A stretch of 10,938 bases of DNA from UBA11164 sp002420085 (GCA_031976395.1 DALYLJ010000106.1:1-10938), one strand, 5' to 3'. Shown: positions 1 to 6,995, counted from the stretch's first letter. Notes: generated by a model not told the origin, from the letters alone. Made by a program: numbers and translations.

Positions 1-2
1 CG

Positions 3-1022
3 GGCGCGGGCCGCAGTCTCGTGTTGGTCGGTGAAAATGGTGCGACCCGCAGTGTGCGCTTGACGGACGCAGTGGCCAACTCTATTCCGGGAGCGGGGCA
101 GCCCGGCGTCGATGAAGTGCAAATCACCCCGGAATGGTTTCTGCAAGCCGCGTGGACGGGACACTCCACTCTTGCTCTGGCATTTCATGGGGGCCGTGAT
201 AATCGGCTGTTTCGTTTTGCCGATCTTTCGGGTGATCTCGAATTGCGGCCTCTGAGCATGACAGCATCAGCCTGGGGTGTGGATTGTTCATCTGATTTCA
301 GCGGGCGCCGGTTTGCCTGTGCCACTGCGAATGAAGTGTTGGCCGATGGGGTTCGATTGTTCGGGCTGGATCCGATGCTCGGAGCACAGCCTTTGCCCGA
401 GGTGGTGCTTGCTCTCGATGAGACGGCCTCGGTACAGGGCTTTACCGTGGAGTTGCGGGCCTTGGATCAGGGGGCGACCCTGCGGGTGACGCTGTCATCC
501 GGTGCATGGACCGAATCTCGGCTTGCATCGGGTGACATCATGACCGTCCGCGATGGAGATCACGCCCTCCTGCTTTCTGCCCGACCGCTGGTGGAGACTG
601 GCCACCGCATGTCTTCGACCACAGCGGTGGTTACGCTCGCCATGATCGATTCGGACGCTCAAGAGCAGTTTTCGGCCATCGATTGGTCATCCCCGGAACA
701 CAGCATGTTCGTGCTCTCCGGTGCGGGCTCGGGCACGACTTTGCGTCGCGTTCGGCTCACGCCTTCCGCTCAACGTGTGGCCAGCGAAACGATTCCGGTA
801 TCAATCCCGTTTGCGGTGCGACGCATGCGCGCCATCACGCCTGATCGATTGTATGTCGAAGGCGATGCAGGTTTTGGCCAGATCGACGTGCAACGGCAAC
901 GGGCTCAGGCGAGTCCGGTAGCGCGGTTCACGCCCTTGCCAGCGCGTATCGTGGTCAGCGATCTCGGCCTTGATGAGATCGAAGTGCTGGCCTGGTCCTG
1001 TTCACCAGCACAGCGGCGCTGA
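3..1022 (+). CDS. C-terminal part of an unrecognised beta-rich protein (5' end outside the window)
   Basis: The reading frame is open from the first complete codon at position 3 to a TGA at 1020-1022, giving 339 visible residues. A GTG at 21 could serve as a start, but it has no Shine-Dalgarno-like sequence and the frame stays open upstream of it, so I treat the gene as truncated by the window edge. The protein alternates short hydrophobic stretches with Gly, Ser, Thr and Asp turns (for example FRFADLSGDLELRPL and RLYVEGDAGFGQIDV), which suggests mostly beta structure, perhaps propeller-like blades. I see no membrane helix, no nucleotide-binding motif and no catalytic signature in this part. 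Some stretches look less GC-rich than the metabolic genes to the right. It converges on the membrane-protein gene, with a hairpin directly after its stop. I do not recognise a family and assign no function. That it is a coding region is likely from its length and the clean stop. Confidence 0.7.
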   Translation, partial: GAGRSLVLVGENGATRSVRLTDAVANSIPGAGQPGVDEVQITPEWFLQAAWTGHSTLALAFHGGRDNRLFRFADLSGDLELRPLSMTASAWGVDCSSDFSGRRFACATANEVLADGVRLFGLDPMLGAQPLPEVVLALDETASVQGFTVELRALDQGATLRVTLSSGAWTESRLASGDIMTVRDGDHALLLSARPLVETGHRMSSTTAVVTLAMIDSDAQEQFSAIDWSSPEHSMFVLSGAGSGTTLRRVRLTPSAQRVASETIPVSIPFAVRRMRAITPDRLYVEGDAGFGQIDVQRQRAQASPVARFTPLPARIVVSDLGLDEIEVLAWSCSPAQRR

Positions 1023-1047
1023 AGCCCTCGCCCGCGAGCGAGGCTTC
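1021..1047 (+). terminator. Hairpin directly after the first gene's stop, possible terminator
   Basis: GAAGCC-C-TCGC at 1021-1031 pairs with GCGAGGCTTC at 1038-1047. This gives a 10-bp GC-rich stem with one bulged C (1027) and a six-base loop. It begins on the last bases of the stop codon, where a transcription terminator or mRNA-stabilising hairpin would be expected. No clear T run follows, so a classical intrinsic terminator is not certain. Confidence 0.4.
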
Positions 1048-1056
1048 CGCTCTTGC

Positions 1057-1112
1057 GAATCCCGAATCCCGAATCCCGAATCCCGAATCCCGAATCCCGA
1101 ATCCCGAATCCC
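1057..1112. repeat. Perfect tandem heptamer array, 8 x GAATCCC
   Basis: Eight identical, uninterrupted copies of GAATCCC (GGGATTC on the minus strand) fill most of the 105-bp gap between two convergent genes. The array ends 15 bp before the stop codon of the minus-strand membrane-protein gene. Related GGGATTC/GGGAATC heptamers are, to my knowledge, frequent in intergenic DNA of Xanthomonadales. A second, degenerate array lies at the right end of this window. Perfect copies suggest recent slippage expansion. The frames that cross the array encode only a Gly-Phe-Gly-Ile-Arg type repeat and are not genes. Confidence 0.95.
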
Positions 1113-1127
1113 GGCACATCATCCCAA

Positions 1128-2417
1128 TCAGGTTGCTGGATCGTCACGGTGCAGTTTCCACTCCTTCTCGCGCATGTAGGTCAGCATGTGCTCGGTGCCT
1201 TTCTGGAAGGCCAGGATCTTCCATGCCAGCAGCATCTGTATGGCGAGCAGGATGGCGGCGAAGCTGAGGCGGTAAAAGACATCGCTGATCGAGTCGCAGG
1301 CCAGGATGTTCGGGTTGTCGCAGCTATCGATCAGGGTTTGCAGGATCGTGGCATCGCCGGCTCTGAACGGCGAGTCGAGCATCAGTGAGTAGACATCCTT
1401 CAGCAGGAAGGAGATGATCGAGATGCTCGGCAGCCAGAACACGATCACGGCCAGGCGGCGGGCCAATTTGAAGTGTGGTCGTTGAATTTTCTGGATGACC
1501 GGGTCTTGCGCCTCCAGGTCACGGGCCAGCAGTGCTTCATCGTGCCAGCCGCGGTAGAAGATCTGGGTGGACATGATCAGGGTTCGGGCGTAGGCGCGAT
1601 CGGCATGGTTGAACGGCGGGCCGATGAGGTCTTTGATGAAGTAATAGATCAGGTGATTCTCGCGTCGGGTCGCGAACCAGGCCATCAGGGTGAACAGCAG
1701 GATGGCGAATGAGCCGATCACCCCGCCATCCGAGGTGTTGAATCGGACTCCGAGCAGGGGTACGTCGAAGAACAGGCTGTCGGTCCAGACCTTCAGGTAT
1801 TCCTCGCGGAGTACATACGGCAGGCCATCGCGCATGGTTTTGTAGTCGTATTCGACGCATCGATCATTGACTGGAAAGCTTCCGGGTGGGCAGCGGCGTT
1901 CCATCCGGACATGGCCGGTGCTCGGGGCGGTGCTCTCGCGGGGGCGATCCGGAACCGACGCGCGGCCGTTCGCCGGAGTGTCCTCGACCATCCCGTCCTC
2001 GACCGTCCCATCCTGGACGGTCCCGGACTCGGCGATTGCACCAGGCGCTGTCCCGCTGGCCGGGTCGAGGCATTCCGGCAGCTTTCCGGAGGCTGCATCG
2101 CAGGCATCGTCGGCTGTGTCGAGCGAGGCAATCCATTCCCGCTCGGCCGATTCGGCCATCTTGCGGGACCACGACAAGGTTTCCGAGAACGCCAGGGACA
2201 GCATGAGGATGGAAATCAGGAACAGCATGGCGAACACCCATCGCCCACGCTGGGCGGCAGACTCGATGCCGCGCGCCCGGGAATCGATGTAGGTGATCAT
2301 CTCCAGAGTAGGAATATAGCTGCTGCTGGCGCCCTGTTCGGCGGTTGCGGCCGCGTCCTGACGATCGCCCCCGTGCTCCTGCTCTGGGCGGTCTGGGGTG
2401 GTGTTCTTCTGGGTCAT
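1128..2417 (-). CDS. Four-helix membrane protein with a large cysteine-containing loop, function unknown
   Basis: This gene encodes 429 residues starting at ATG 2417-2415, with GGGAG placed five bases upstream. The N-terminal 45 residues are polar. Hydrophobic segments lie at about 60-78, 233-249, 322-339 and 383-404. Positive residues flank them (RGR before helix 1, ATRRE after helix 2, KLARR before helix 3), which puts the N- and C-termini in the cytoplasm and loops 79-232 and 340-382 in the periplasm. All six cysteines (106, 116, 176, 187, 366, 374) fall in those two loops as three close pairs, so disulfides are plausible. The first loop also holds a low-complexity acidic stretch with a five-residue repeat (GTVQD/GTVED/GMVED). 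No enzyme or channel motif is recognisable. It lies 192 bp downstream of the ATPase/TPR pair on the same strand and could belong to that unit, but the gap also allows its own promoter. The call as a real gene is strong; the function is unknown. Confidence 0.85.
   Translation of the reverse strand: MTQKNTTPDRPEQEHGGDRQDAAATAEQGASSSYIPTLEMITYIDSRARGIESAAQRGRWVFAMLFLISILMLSLAFSETLSWSRKMAESAEREWIASLDTADDACDAASGKLPECLDPASGTAPGAIAESGTVQDGTVEDGMVEDTPANGRASVPDRPRESTAPSTGHVRMERRCPPGSFPVNDRCVEYDYKTMRDGLPYVLREEYLKVWTDSLFFDVPLLGVRFNTSDGGVIGSFAILLFTLMAWFATRRENHLIYYFIKDLIGPPFNHADRAYARTLIMSTQIFYRGWHDEALLARDLEAQDPVIQKIQRPHFKLARRLAVIVFWLPSISIISFLLKDVYSLMLDSPFRAGDATILQTLIDSCDNPNILACDSISDVFYRLSFAAILLAIQMLLAWKILAFQKGTEHMLTYMREKEWKLHRDDPAT
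1981..2025. repeat. Three imperfect 15-bp tandem units inside the membrane-protein gene
   Basis: Units at 1981-1995, 1996-2010 and 2011-2025 share the pattern tcct-c/g-gac-c/g-a/g/g-tccc. On the minus strand they encode a pentapeptide repeat of the form G-T/M-V-E/Q-D in the predicted periplasmic loop. The repeat keeps the reading frame, so its copy number could vary between strains without breaking the gene. Confidence 0.75.
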
Positions 2418-2609
2418 GAGGGCTCCCGACGATGGTGCTCTGGGTGGTGAAGCGCGAACGTGCGGTGCCGGTCCTGTCGTGGTGTGCTCGAACGTGGGGC
2501 TTGCCAGGTGACCCGCGTGGGCGAGCGTAGGTGAGTCGGGTCATGTGAAATGTGATCCAAGCCGCAATTTCGTTTGGCGACTCACGGTGGCTCAGGCGTG
2601 GTTCCCCGG
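2418..2609. other. 192-bp gap between the TPR gene and the membrane-protein gene
   Basis: I find no gene here. The gap contains the membrane gene's ribosome binding site (GGGAG, 2427-2423 on the minus strand). It also has a perfect 7-bp inverted repeat, TGACCCG at 2509-2515 and CGGGTCA at 2537-2543, separated by 21 bases. This could be an operator or part of a leader structure, but nothing else supports that. No convincing -35/-10 pair was found. Whether the membrane gene is co-transcribed with the two genes upstream cannot be settled from sequence. Confidence 0.4.
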
Positions 2610-3656
2610 CTACACCGGTTCGTCTGGCTCGGGTGGCGCTGAACGTCGGGGTTGCCCAGGCGCCGATCCGGTGGCTTGATCGGCCGGATCAGCGGGTGAT
2701 GCCGGGTTCAGTTGCTCATCGAGCCGACGCTGGGTGTCCCGGTGTTCGTTGCGGGCGATTTCGGCGGCCGACGCATGGCCAGCGGCCTGTTCCGCGTCGG
2801 CCAATCGGTCCAATATGTAGGTGAGGTCGCGCAGGGTCGGTGGCGTGTCGCCGAGGGTCTGGTGCAGCCGTCGGCGCAGGTCGAGGCTTTCCCGGAAGGC
2901 GGTGAGGGCGGCATCGAGCCGGCCGGTTTTGCGTTCGGCCTCGCCGATGCGGTTCAGGCTGATCGACAGGTCGCGCAGGGTCTGTGGCGTGTCGCCGAGG
3001 GTCTGGTGCAGCCGACGGCAGAGGTCGAGGCTTTCCCGAAAGGCGGTGAGGGCGGCGTCGAGCCGGCCGGCCTCCAGTTCGTCCGCGCCGATCCGATCGA
3101 GATCGAGCACGCGGGTGCGCAGGCGTTCGGGTGCGATCGCGTCCTCGGTCCGGGCGTGGGCCGGGTCGGTGGGCAGCAAGGCGATGTAGTGGCGGATGCT
3201 CCACAGGTCGGGTGCCCAGACCACCACGTCGGCAGCCATGGCCAGCGGCAACTGCAGGAAGACCGGCCGGGGCCAGGTGTGCTCCAGTTCGCTGCGGCGC
3301 TGGTTGAGCGCAGCCAGAACCTGACGGCGTGCCTGGTCCCAGCCCGGGTCATCGGGGGCAACCGTCAATTGCAGCCAGAGTGGCGCGCGGAGTTCGGCAT
3401 CGCGGCCGTCCTCGCCCTGGGGCAGGACGGCGCGCAGGACCGTTTCGACCAGGGTGTCGCGCTGCTCGGGTTTCAACCACCGCAAGGGCCGGGTGCGGGT
3501 CTGGGTGAAATCGGCGATCCGTTGCCGCAGGCGTTCGGAAACCCGGTGATCGTCGCCGAACACCAGGCAGAACATGAAGCCGTCATGCCAGTCCAGGAGC
3601 AGTCGCAGTTCGCTCCAGATCGTCTCGAAGCGGCGTTCGGCCTCAGTCGGGGTCAT
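2610..3656 (-). CDS. TPR protein with a degenerate P-loop-NTPase-like N-terminal region, partner of the STAND-like ATPase
   Basis: This gene encodes 348 residues. I chose ATG 3656-3654 because it overlaps the ATPase stop in ATGACCCCGACTGA, a coupled stop-start. The frame extends another 249 nt upstream, but only inside the ATPase gene. Residues 1-165 have alternating strands and helices like a nucleotide-binding fold (FMFCLVFGDD at 27-36, APLWLQLTV at 91-99, PRPVFLQLPLA then VVVWAPDLWSIR). There is no GxxxxGK[ST] or acidic Walker B, so the domain is probably inactive. The APDLW block, as I recall, precedes TPRs in many STAND-associated proteins. Residues 182-316 form about three 48-residue helical repeats (RIGxAExxxGRLDAALTAFRESLDLxRRLHQTLGDTPxTLRDL), matching tetratricopeptide repeats, which bind proteins. 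The tail (317-348) is Pro/Ala-rich and disordered-looking. A signalling or scaffold partner of the ATPase is the likely role; the ligand is unknown. Confidence 0.82.
   Translation of the reverse strand: MTPTEAERRFETIWSELRLLLDWHDGFMFCLVFGDDHRVSERLRQRIADFTQTRTRPLRWLKPEQRDTLVETVLRAVLPQGEDGRDAELRAPLWLQLTVAPDDPGWDQARRQVLAALNQRRSELEHTWPRPVFLQLPLAMAADVVVWAPDLWSIRHYIALLPTDPAHARTEDAIAPERLRTRVLDLDRIGADELEAGRLDAALTAFRESLDLCRRLHQTLGDTPQTLRDLSISLNRIGEAERKTGRLDAALTAFRESLDLRRRLHQTLGDTPPTLRDLTYILDRLADAEQAAGHASAAEIARNEHRDTQRRLDEQLNPASPADPADQATGSAPGQPRRSAPPEPDEPV
2824..3070. repeat. Near-identical 48-codon duplication in the TPR gene
   Basis: Segments 2824-2926 and 2968-3070 align without gaps at an offset of 144 bp with six mismatches in 103 bases (about 94% identity). 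They encode two successive TPR units. Such high DNA identity points to recent duplication or gene conversion, so repeat number may differ between relatives. Confidence 0.9.
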
Positions 3657-5007
3657 GCGGCTCGACGATCCACTGCCGGACCAGGGCCGGCACCTGATAC
3701 CAGCTCTCGCCATTGCGGTAGTCGAGCACCAGGGAGTGGTCGAACAGCCGGATGATCGAAGGCAGGTCGGTGGCCAGATCCTCGATGTGGCTGGCCGGCG
3801 TGTTGCTGCCGTCCATGAACAGCCCGAGCCAGTGCCGGTCGCGGGCCGTGAGCCATTGCAGGGGCAGGCCGGCCTCGGCGATGGCGGCGCGCAGCGGCTC
3901 GGCATCCAGGGTGCTGATCGGCAGGGCGGTGCCGGCCAGCGCGGCCTTCATCGCCAGGGTGCGGATCAGGGCGAAATAGCGGCGGACATTGCCGCCGGAC
4001 AGGCAGGCCAGGTGTTCCAGCACCGGCGGCGCCAGGACTTCACGCCAGCGCGCAAAGCGACGCTCGACGATCTCGACCATGCGGGCGATGCCCGGAGCGT
4101 GATGGACCGGATCGCGGGCGCCCGGCGAGGGGCGCTCGATCACCTTGAAATTGGGCAGCGACAGGCACTGGGTGAAACCGCCGTTGACTCCGGGCAGGAT
4201 CGCGTGCAGGTAGGGCGGAGCGGAATAGACCAATGACAGCCCGGGCAGGCGCAGTCGGGCCGGGTCGTTGAAGAATATCTGCTTGAGGCTGTCGAACAGG
4301 GTGCTTTCCTCGCCGCTCGGGGCCGACAAGCGCTCCAGAGAGTCGACCACCAGGACGATCGTGTGACAGTCGGTCCGCTCGCGGATCAGCCGGGTCACCT
4401 CCCGGGCGAACGCTTCCGCCTCGCGGTAGAAATCGCTGGACTGTTGCGCGAACTCCGCCAGGCGCTGGCGGAAGCTCGGGTTGTCGCGCAGTGAGGCTTC
4501 GATGCTCACCGCACCGCTGGGGAGGGCTACTTCGACCGTCGGCTTCAATTGCACCTCGCTGCCGAGCAGGCGGGCGACCCGCTGCCAGATCGATTCGCTG
4601 AGCGTGTCACGGCCGAGTTCGGCCCGGACGGCATCGGCCAGCCCGGCCAGGGCGGCCATCAGCAGATCGGACAGCCGCACCTGCGGGTCGTTGAGATTGA
4701 GGTAGCGGCTGACATCGCAGTAGTAGGCGGCGATCCCGTCGGAGCGGAGTTCGGTGATCAGTCGATTCAGTTCGGTGGTCTTGCCGACCCCACGCAGGCC
4801 GCTGAACAGGTAGTTGGCACCGGGCAGGCCCAGGCTGTCGTAGTCGGGCTGCCACTGGATGTAGCGCCGGAGGGTGGCCACCGGGTCATGTTCGTCGTCC
4901 GGAGAGCGGTTGACGTGGATGGCACTGACATCGACGCCACCTTGGGCGCTTTCGGGCAGGGCGTTGTACAGGGTCTTGAGCAGGGTGTCGTTGGCGGGCG
5001 CCGACAT
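3643..5007 (-). CDS. STAND/Cdc6-like P-loop ATPase with C-terminal helical/winged-helix region
   Basis: This gene encodes 454 residues from ATG 5007-5005. The Walker A loop is intact (GLRGVGKT, residues 70-77), preceded by the hydrophobic strand ANYLF. The Walker B strand is IVLVVDSLERL (217-227, Asp222). A sensor-1-like strand follows (LSLVYSAPPYL, 258-268). LSGGNVRRYF (337-345) resembles the sensor-2 GN.R motif of Orc1/Cdc6-type ATPases. The last ~75 residues (LTARDRHWLGLF... to LVRQWI) look like a winged-helix domain. This architecture fits the STAND/AAA branch of NTPases that act as nucleotide-driven switches, often in conflict or signalling systems. It should be cytoplasmic, as no signal or membrane segment is present. 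Its stop overlaps the start of the TPR gene by 14 nt, so the products are probably made together. The ribosome binding site is weak and a GGAC-N-GTCC palindrome lies four bases upstream of ATG. I cannot name an effector activity, and the trigger is unknown. ATPase assignment is strong; biological role is inference. Confidence 0.88.
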   Translation of the reverse strand: MSAPANDTLLKTLYNALPESAQGGVDVSAIHVNRSPDDEHDPVATLRRYIQWQPDYDSLGLPGANYLFSGLRGVGKTTELNRLITELRSDGIAAYYCDVSRYLNLNDPQVRLSDLLMAALAGLADAVRAELGRDTLSESIWQRVARLLGSEVQLKPTVEVALPSGAVSIEASLRDNPSFRQRLAEFAQQSSDFYREAEAFAREVTRLIRERTDCHTIVLVVDSLERLSAPSGEESTLFDSLKQIFFNDPARLRLPGLSLVYSAPPYLHAILPGVNGGFTQCLSLPNFKVIERPSPGARDPVHHAPGIARMVEIVERRFARWREVLAPPVLEHLACLSGGNVRRYFALIRTLAMKAALAGTALPISTLDAEPLRAAIAEAGLPLQWLTARDRHWLGLFMDGSNTPASHIEDLATDLPSIIRLFDHSLVLDYRNGESWYQVPALVRQWIVEPHDPD

Positions 5008-5286
5008 GGCTGGACAGTCCGTTCGGGACGCGGGTGCGGCAGGTGGGTGTGCCGGGATGCCTGGGTCAGGCCGTGGCCGGTCGCCGACCGCTCATCCGGG
5101 ACGAGCGGTGGCAGCGGTGGCAGCGGTGACGCGGCACAGGCACGGCCGGAAGTGTAGCGGAAGCCGGCCGGCTATGCTGTGGCGGTGTCCTGCCGACCGG
5201 GTGATCATTCGCCACTGCCCCCTTCGCCGACCAAGGGGGCGCTAGCGGATACCGATCTCGACGCCCGGCGCTGACCGCGCCTCGCC
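5008..5286. other. 279-bp gap upstream of the ATPase gene and downstream of aceB
   Basis: I find no convincing gene here. Features seen: a palindrome GGAC-A-GTCC at 5012-5020, four bases before the ATPase ATG; a 7-bp stem ACCGCTC/GAGCGGT (5087-5093 with 5103-5109, nine-base loop); three tandem copies of AGCGGTGGC (5104-5130, last one with one change); and a strong hairpin at 5217-5240. TACACT on the minus strand (5156-5151) resembles a -10 box for the ATPase gene, but no good -35 sits upstream of it, so I do not call it a promoter. Confidence 0.5.
5217..5240 (-). terminator. Perfect 8-bp hairpin downstream of aceB, possible terminator
   Basis: GCCCCCTT at 5217-5224 pairs perfectly with AAGGGGGC at 5233-5240 around an eight-base loop. 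It lies 46 bp beyond the aceB stop on the minus strand, between aceB and the ATPase gene. That fits a terminator separating two transcription units. There is no following T run on either strand, so rho-independent termination is unproven. Confidence 0.4.
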
Positions 5287-6885
5287 TCAGGCCACGCCTT
5301 CGTCGGTCAGGACGCGGGCGTAGGCCGCCAGGGTCAGGAACTCCGGCAGATCGGCCGCCATCACCAGATCACGGAACAGGTCGATGGCGTCGTCGAGGTG
5401 GCGGTCGCTGCCGATGCGGCTGCGCAGGGCCTGGATTTCCTCGGCCAGGGTCCGCTCGATGAAGGCGTCGTCGATGGTCCGGCCGTCGTCCAGTCGGGCC
5501 TGGTGGCGACGCCATTGCCAGAGCTGGGTGCGGGAAATCTCGGCCGTAGCGGCGTCTTCCATCAGGTGATGGATCGGGACGCAGCCATTGCCGGCCAGCC
5601 AGGCGCGCAGGTAGAGCAGGCCGACCTCGATGTTCTTGCGCACGCCGGTCTCGGTGATCGTACCTTCCGGCACGCGCAGCAGGTCGGCGGCAGTGACGGT
5701 CAGGTCGGGGGCGATCCGATCGAGTTGGTTGGCGCCGGGCATGATGGCGTCGAACACCTCACGTGCCAGCGGCACCAGGGCCGGATGGGCGACCCAGGTG
5801 CCGTCGTGGCCATCGCCGGCTTCCCGCTGCTTGTCGGCGCGAACCTTGGCCAGGGCGGCGGCATTGGCGCTTTCGTCGCCCTTGATCGGAATCTGTGCGG
5901 CCATGCCGCCCATGGCATGGGCGCCGCGCCGATGGCAGGTATTGATCAACAGGCGCGAATAGCTGCGCAGGAAATGGCAGGTCATGCCGACCTGGTCGCG
6001 GTCGGGCAGGACGAAGTCGGGGTGCCTGGCGAAGCGCTTGATGAAACTGAAGATGTAGTCCCAGCGACCGGAGTTCAGGCCACAGATGTGCTCGCGCAGG
6101 GCGTACAGGATTTCGTCCATCTGGAACACGGCAGTGATGGTCTCGATCAGTACGGTCACCCGGACCGTGCCGCGTTCCAGGCCGAGTGCGTCCTCGCAGT
6201 GGCTGATGACGTCGCTCCACAGTCGGGCTTCGTCGTGGTGTTCCAGCTTGGGCAGGTAGAAGTAGGGTCCGCGACCACGGGCGAGCAGGGCGCTGGCGTT
6301 GTGGACCAGATACAGCACGAAGTCGAAGAACGAACCGGACACCGGTCGGCCGTCGAGGCGCAGATGGCCCTCGTCGAGGTGCAGGCCGCGCGGTCGAACC
6401 AGCAGCACGGCGGTCTGCGGGTTGAGGGTGTAGTGCTTGCCGCTGTCCGGGTCGGTGTGGCTGAGGGTTGCGCGGGCGGCTTCGCGCAGGGCGATCTGGC
6501 CGTTGATCTGGTTGCACCAGGTCGGGGTGTTGGCGTCCTCGAAGTCGGCCATGAAGCAACTGGCGCCGGAGTTGAGGGCATTGATGATCATCTTGCGATC
6601 GACCGGGCCGGTGATCTCGACCCGACGGTCGAGCAGGGCGGGCGGGGCCGGACGCACCCGCCACTGGTCGCTGCGGATCTCGGCGGTGTCGGGCAGGAAA
6701 TCGAGTTGCGGGTGGCGATCGAGGGCCGCTTGCCGTTGTCGGCGGGCCGCCAGCAGTTCGTGCCGACGCTGGCCGAAGCGACGCTCGACATCGGCCAGCA
6801 GACGCAGGGCCGGTTCGTCGAGCACGCTGTCCCAGCCGGGGCAGTCGGGTGCGGACAGTTCAAAACCGTGCAGGTTGATCGTCAT
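5287..6885 (-). CDS. aceB: Malate synthase A
   Basis: Malate synthase condenses glyoxylate with acetyl-CoA to give malate in the cytoplasm, the second step of the glyoxylate shunt. The 532-residue product matches the usual length of the A isoform (about 530; the G isoform is over 700). The family signature REHICGLNSGRWDYIF is complete at 264-279. ADFEDANTPTW lies at 113-123. The active-site arginine is in RPRG (Arg166) and the catalytic-base aspartate is expected in LMEDAATAEISR (Asp444), by comparison with the E. coli enzyme. Glu248 (LIETI) and Asp276 (WDY) are the likely Mg2+ ligands. I chose ATG 6885-6883 because GGAG sits six bases upstream and the family's N-terminus fits. The frame runs 28 codons further upstream, but that extension looks unlike the family and lies in the promoter region. 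The gene is divergent from xdhA across 160 bp; no isocitrate lyase gene is in view. Confidence 0.97.
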   Translation of the reverse strand: MTINLHGFELSAPDCPGWDSVLDEPALRLLADVERRFGQRRHELLAARRQRQAALDRHPQLDFLPDTAEIRSDQWRVRPAPPALLDRRVEITGPVDRKMIINALNSGASCFMADFEDANTPTWCNQINGQIALREAARATLSHTDPDSGKHYTLNPQTAVLLVRPRGLHLDEGHLRLDGRPVSGSFFDFVLYLVHNASALLARGRGPYFYLPKLEHHDEARLWSDVISHCEDALGLERGTVRVTVLIETITAVFQMDEILYALREHICGLNSGRWDYIFSFIKRFARHPDFVLPDRDQVGMTCHFLRSYSRLLINTCHRRGAHAMGGMAAQIPIKGDESANAAALAKVRADKQREAGDGHDGTWVAHPALVPLAREVFDAIMPGANQLDRIAPDLTVTAADLLRVPEGTITETGVRKNIEVGLLYLRAWLAGNGCVPIHHLMEDAATAEISRTQLWQWRRHQARLDDGRTIDDAFIERTLAEEIQALRSRIGSDRHLDDAIDLFRDLVMAADLPEFLTLAAYARVLTDEGVA

Positions 6886-6965
6886 GGGATTCTCCGGGAG
6901 TGAAGGATGAAAGCACCACCAAAAACGGCGCTGCGAAACGCCGCAAATCGCACATCCAGTTATCG

Positions 6966-6983
6966 ACATCCAGCGCGGGATGT
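6966..6983. promoter_or_regulatory. Candidate operator, dyad ACATCC-N6-GGATGT, between aceB and xdhA
   Basis: ACATCC at 6966-6971 and GGATGT at 6978-6983 form a perfect 6-bp inverted repeat with spacer AGCGCG. A third half-site, in direct orientation, lies at 6952-6957 (the longer match is ACATCCAG at 6952-6959 and 6966-6973, 14 bp apart). The dyad is about 12 bp upstream of the -10-like TATAGT facing xdhA, so a bound regulator would cover the -35 region. The regulator is unknown and none is encoded in the window. Confidence 0.4.
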
Positions 6984-6995
6984 TCGTTTGCTGGC

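Noticed and set aside
1053..1147. Short frames across the heptamer array, and the idea that the array is a CRISPR
   Set aside because: The frames only translate a 7-bp tandem repeat. There are no spacers between units, so it is not a CRISPR.
2543..2556. Two TGTGA words resembling half of a Crp/Clp binding site
   Set aside because: They are direct rather than inverted (TGTGA-N2-TGTGA), so they do not form the expected TGTGA-N6-TCACA dyad.
3657..3905. Upstream extension of the TPR reading frame into the ATPase gene
   Set aside because: This stretch is out of frame within a well-supported ATPase domain and is Arg/Pro/Ser-rich. The overlap start at 3656 fits a coupled gene pair.
5398..6903. A roughly 500-codon plus-strand frame antisense to aceB, and a similar minus-strand frame (6995-8539) antisense to xdhA
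   Set aside because: Both mirror the codon bias of the supported genes opposite them, have no ribosome binding site, and show no recognisable motif.
6886..6969. A 28-codon N-terminal extension of malate synthase
   Set aside because: The ATG at 6885 has GGAG at good spacing and gives the family's usual length. The extension lies in the promoter region and looks unlike the family.
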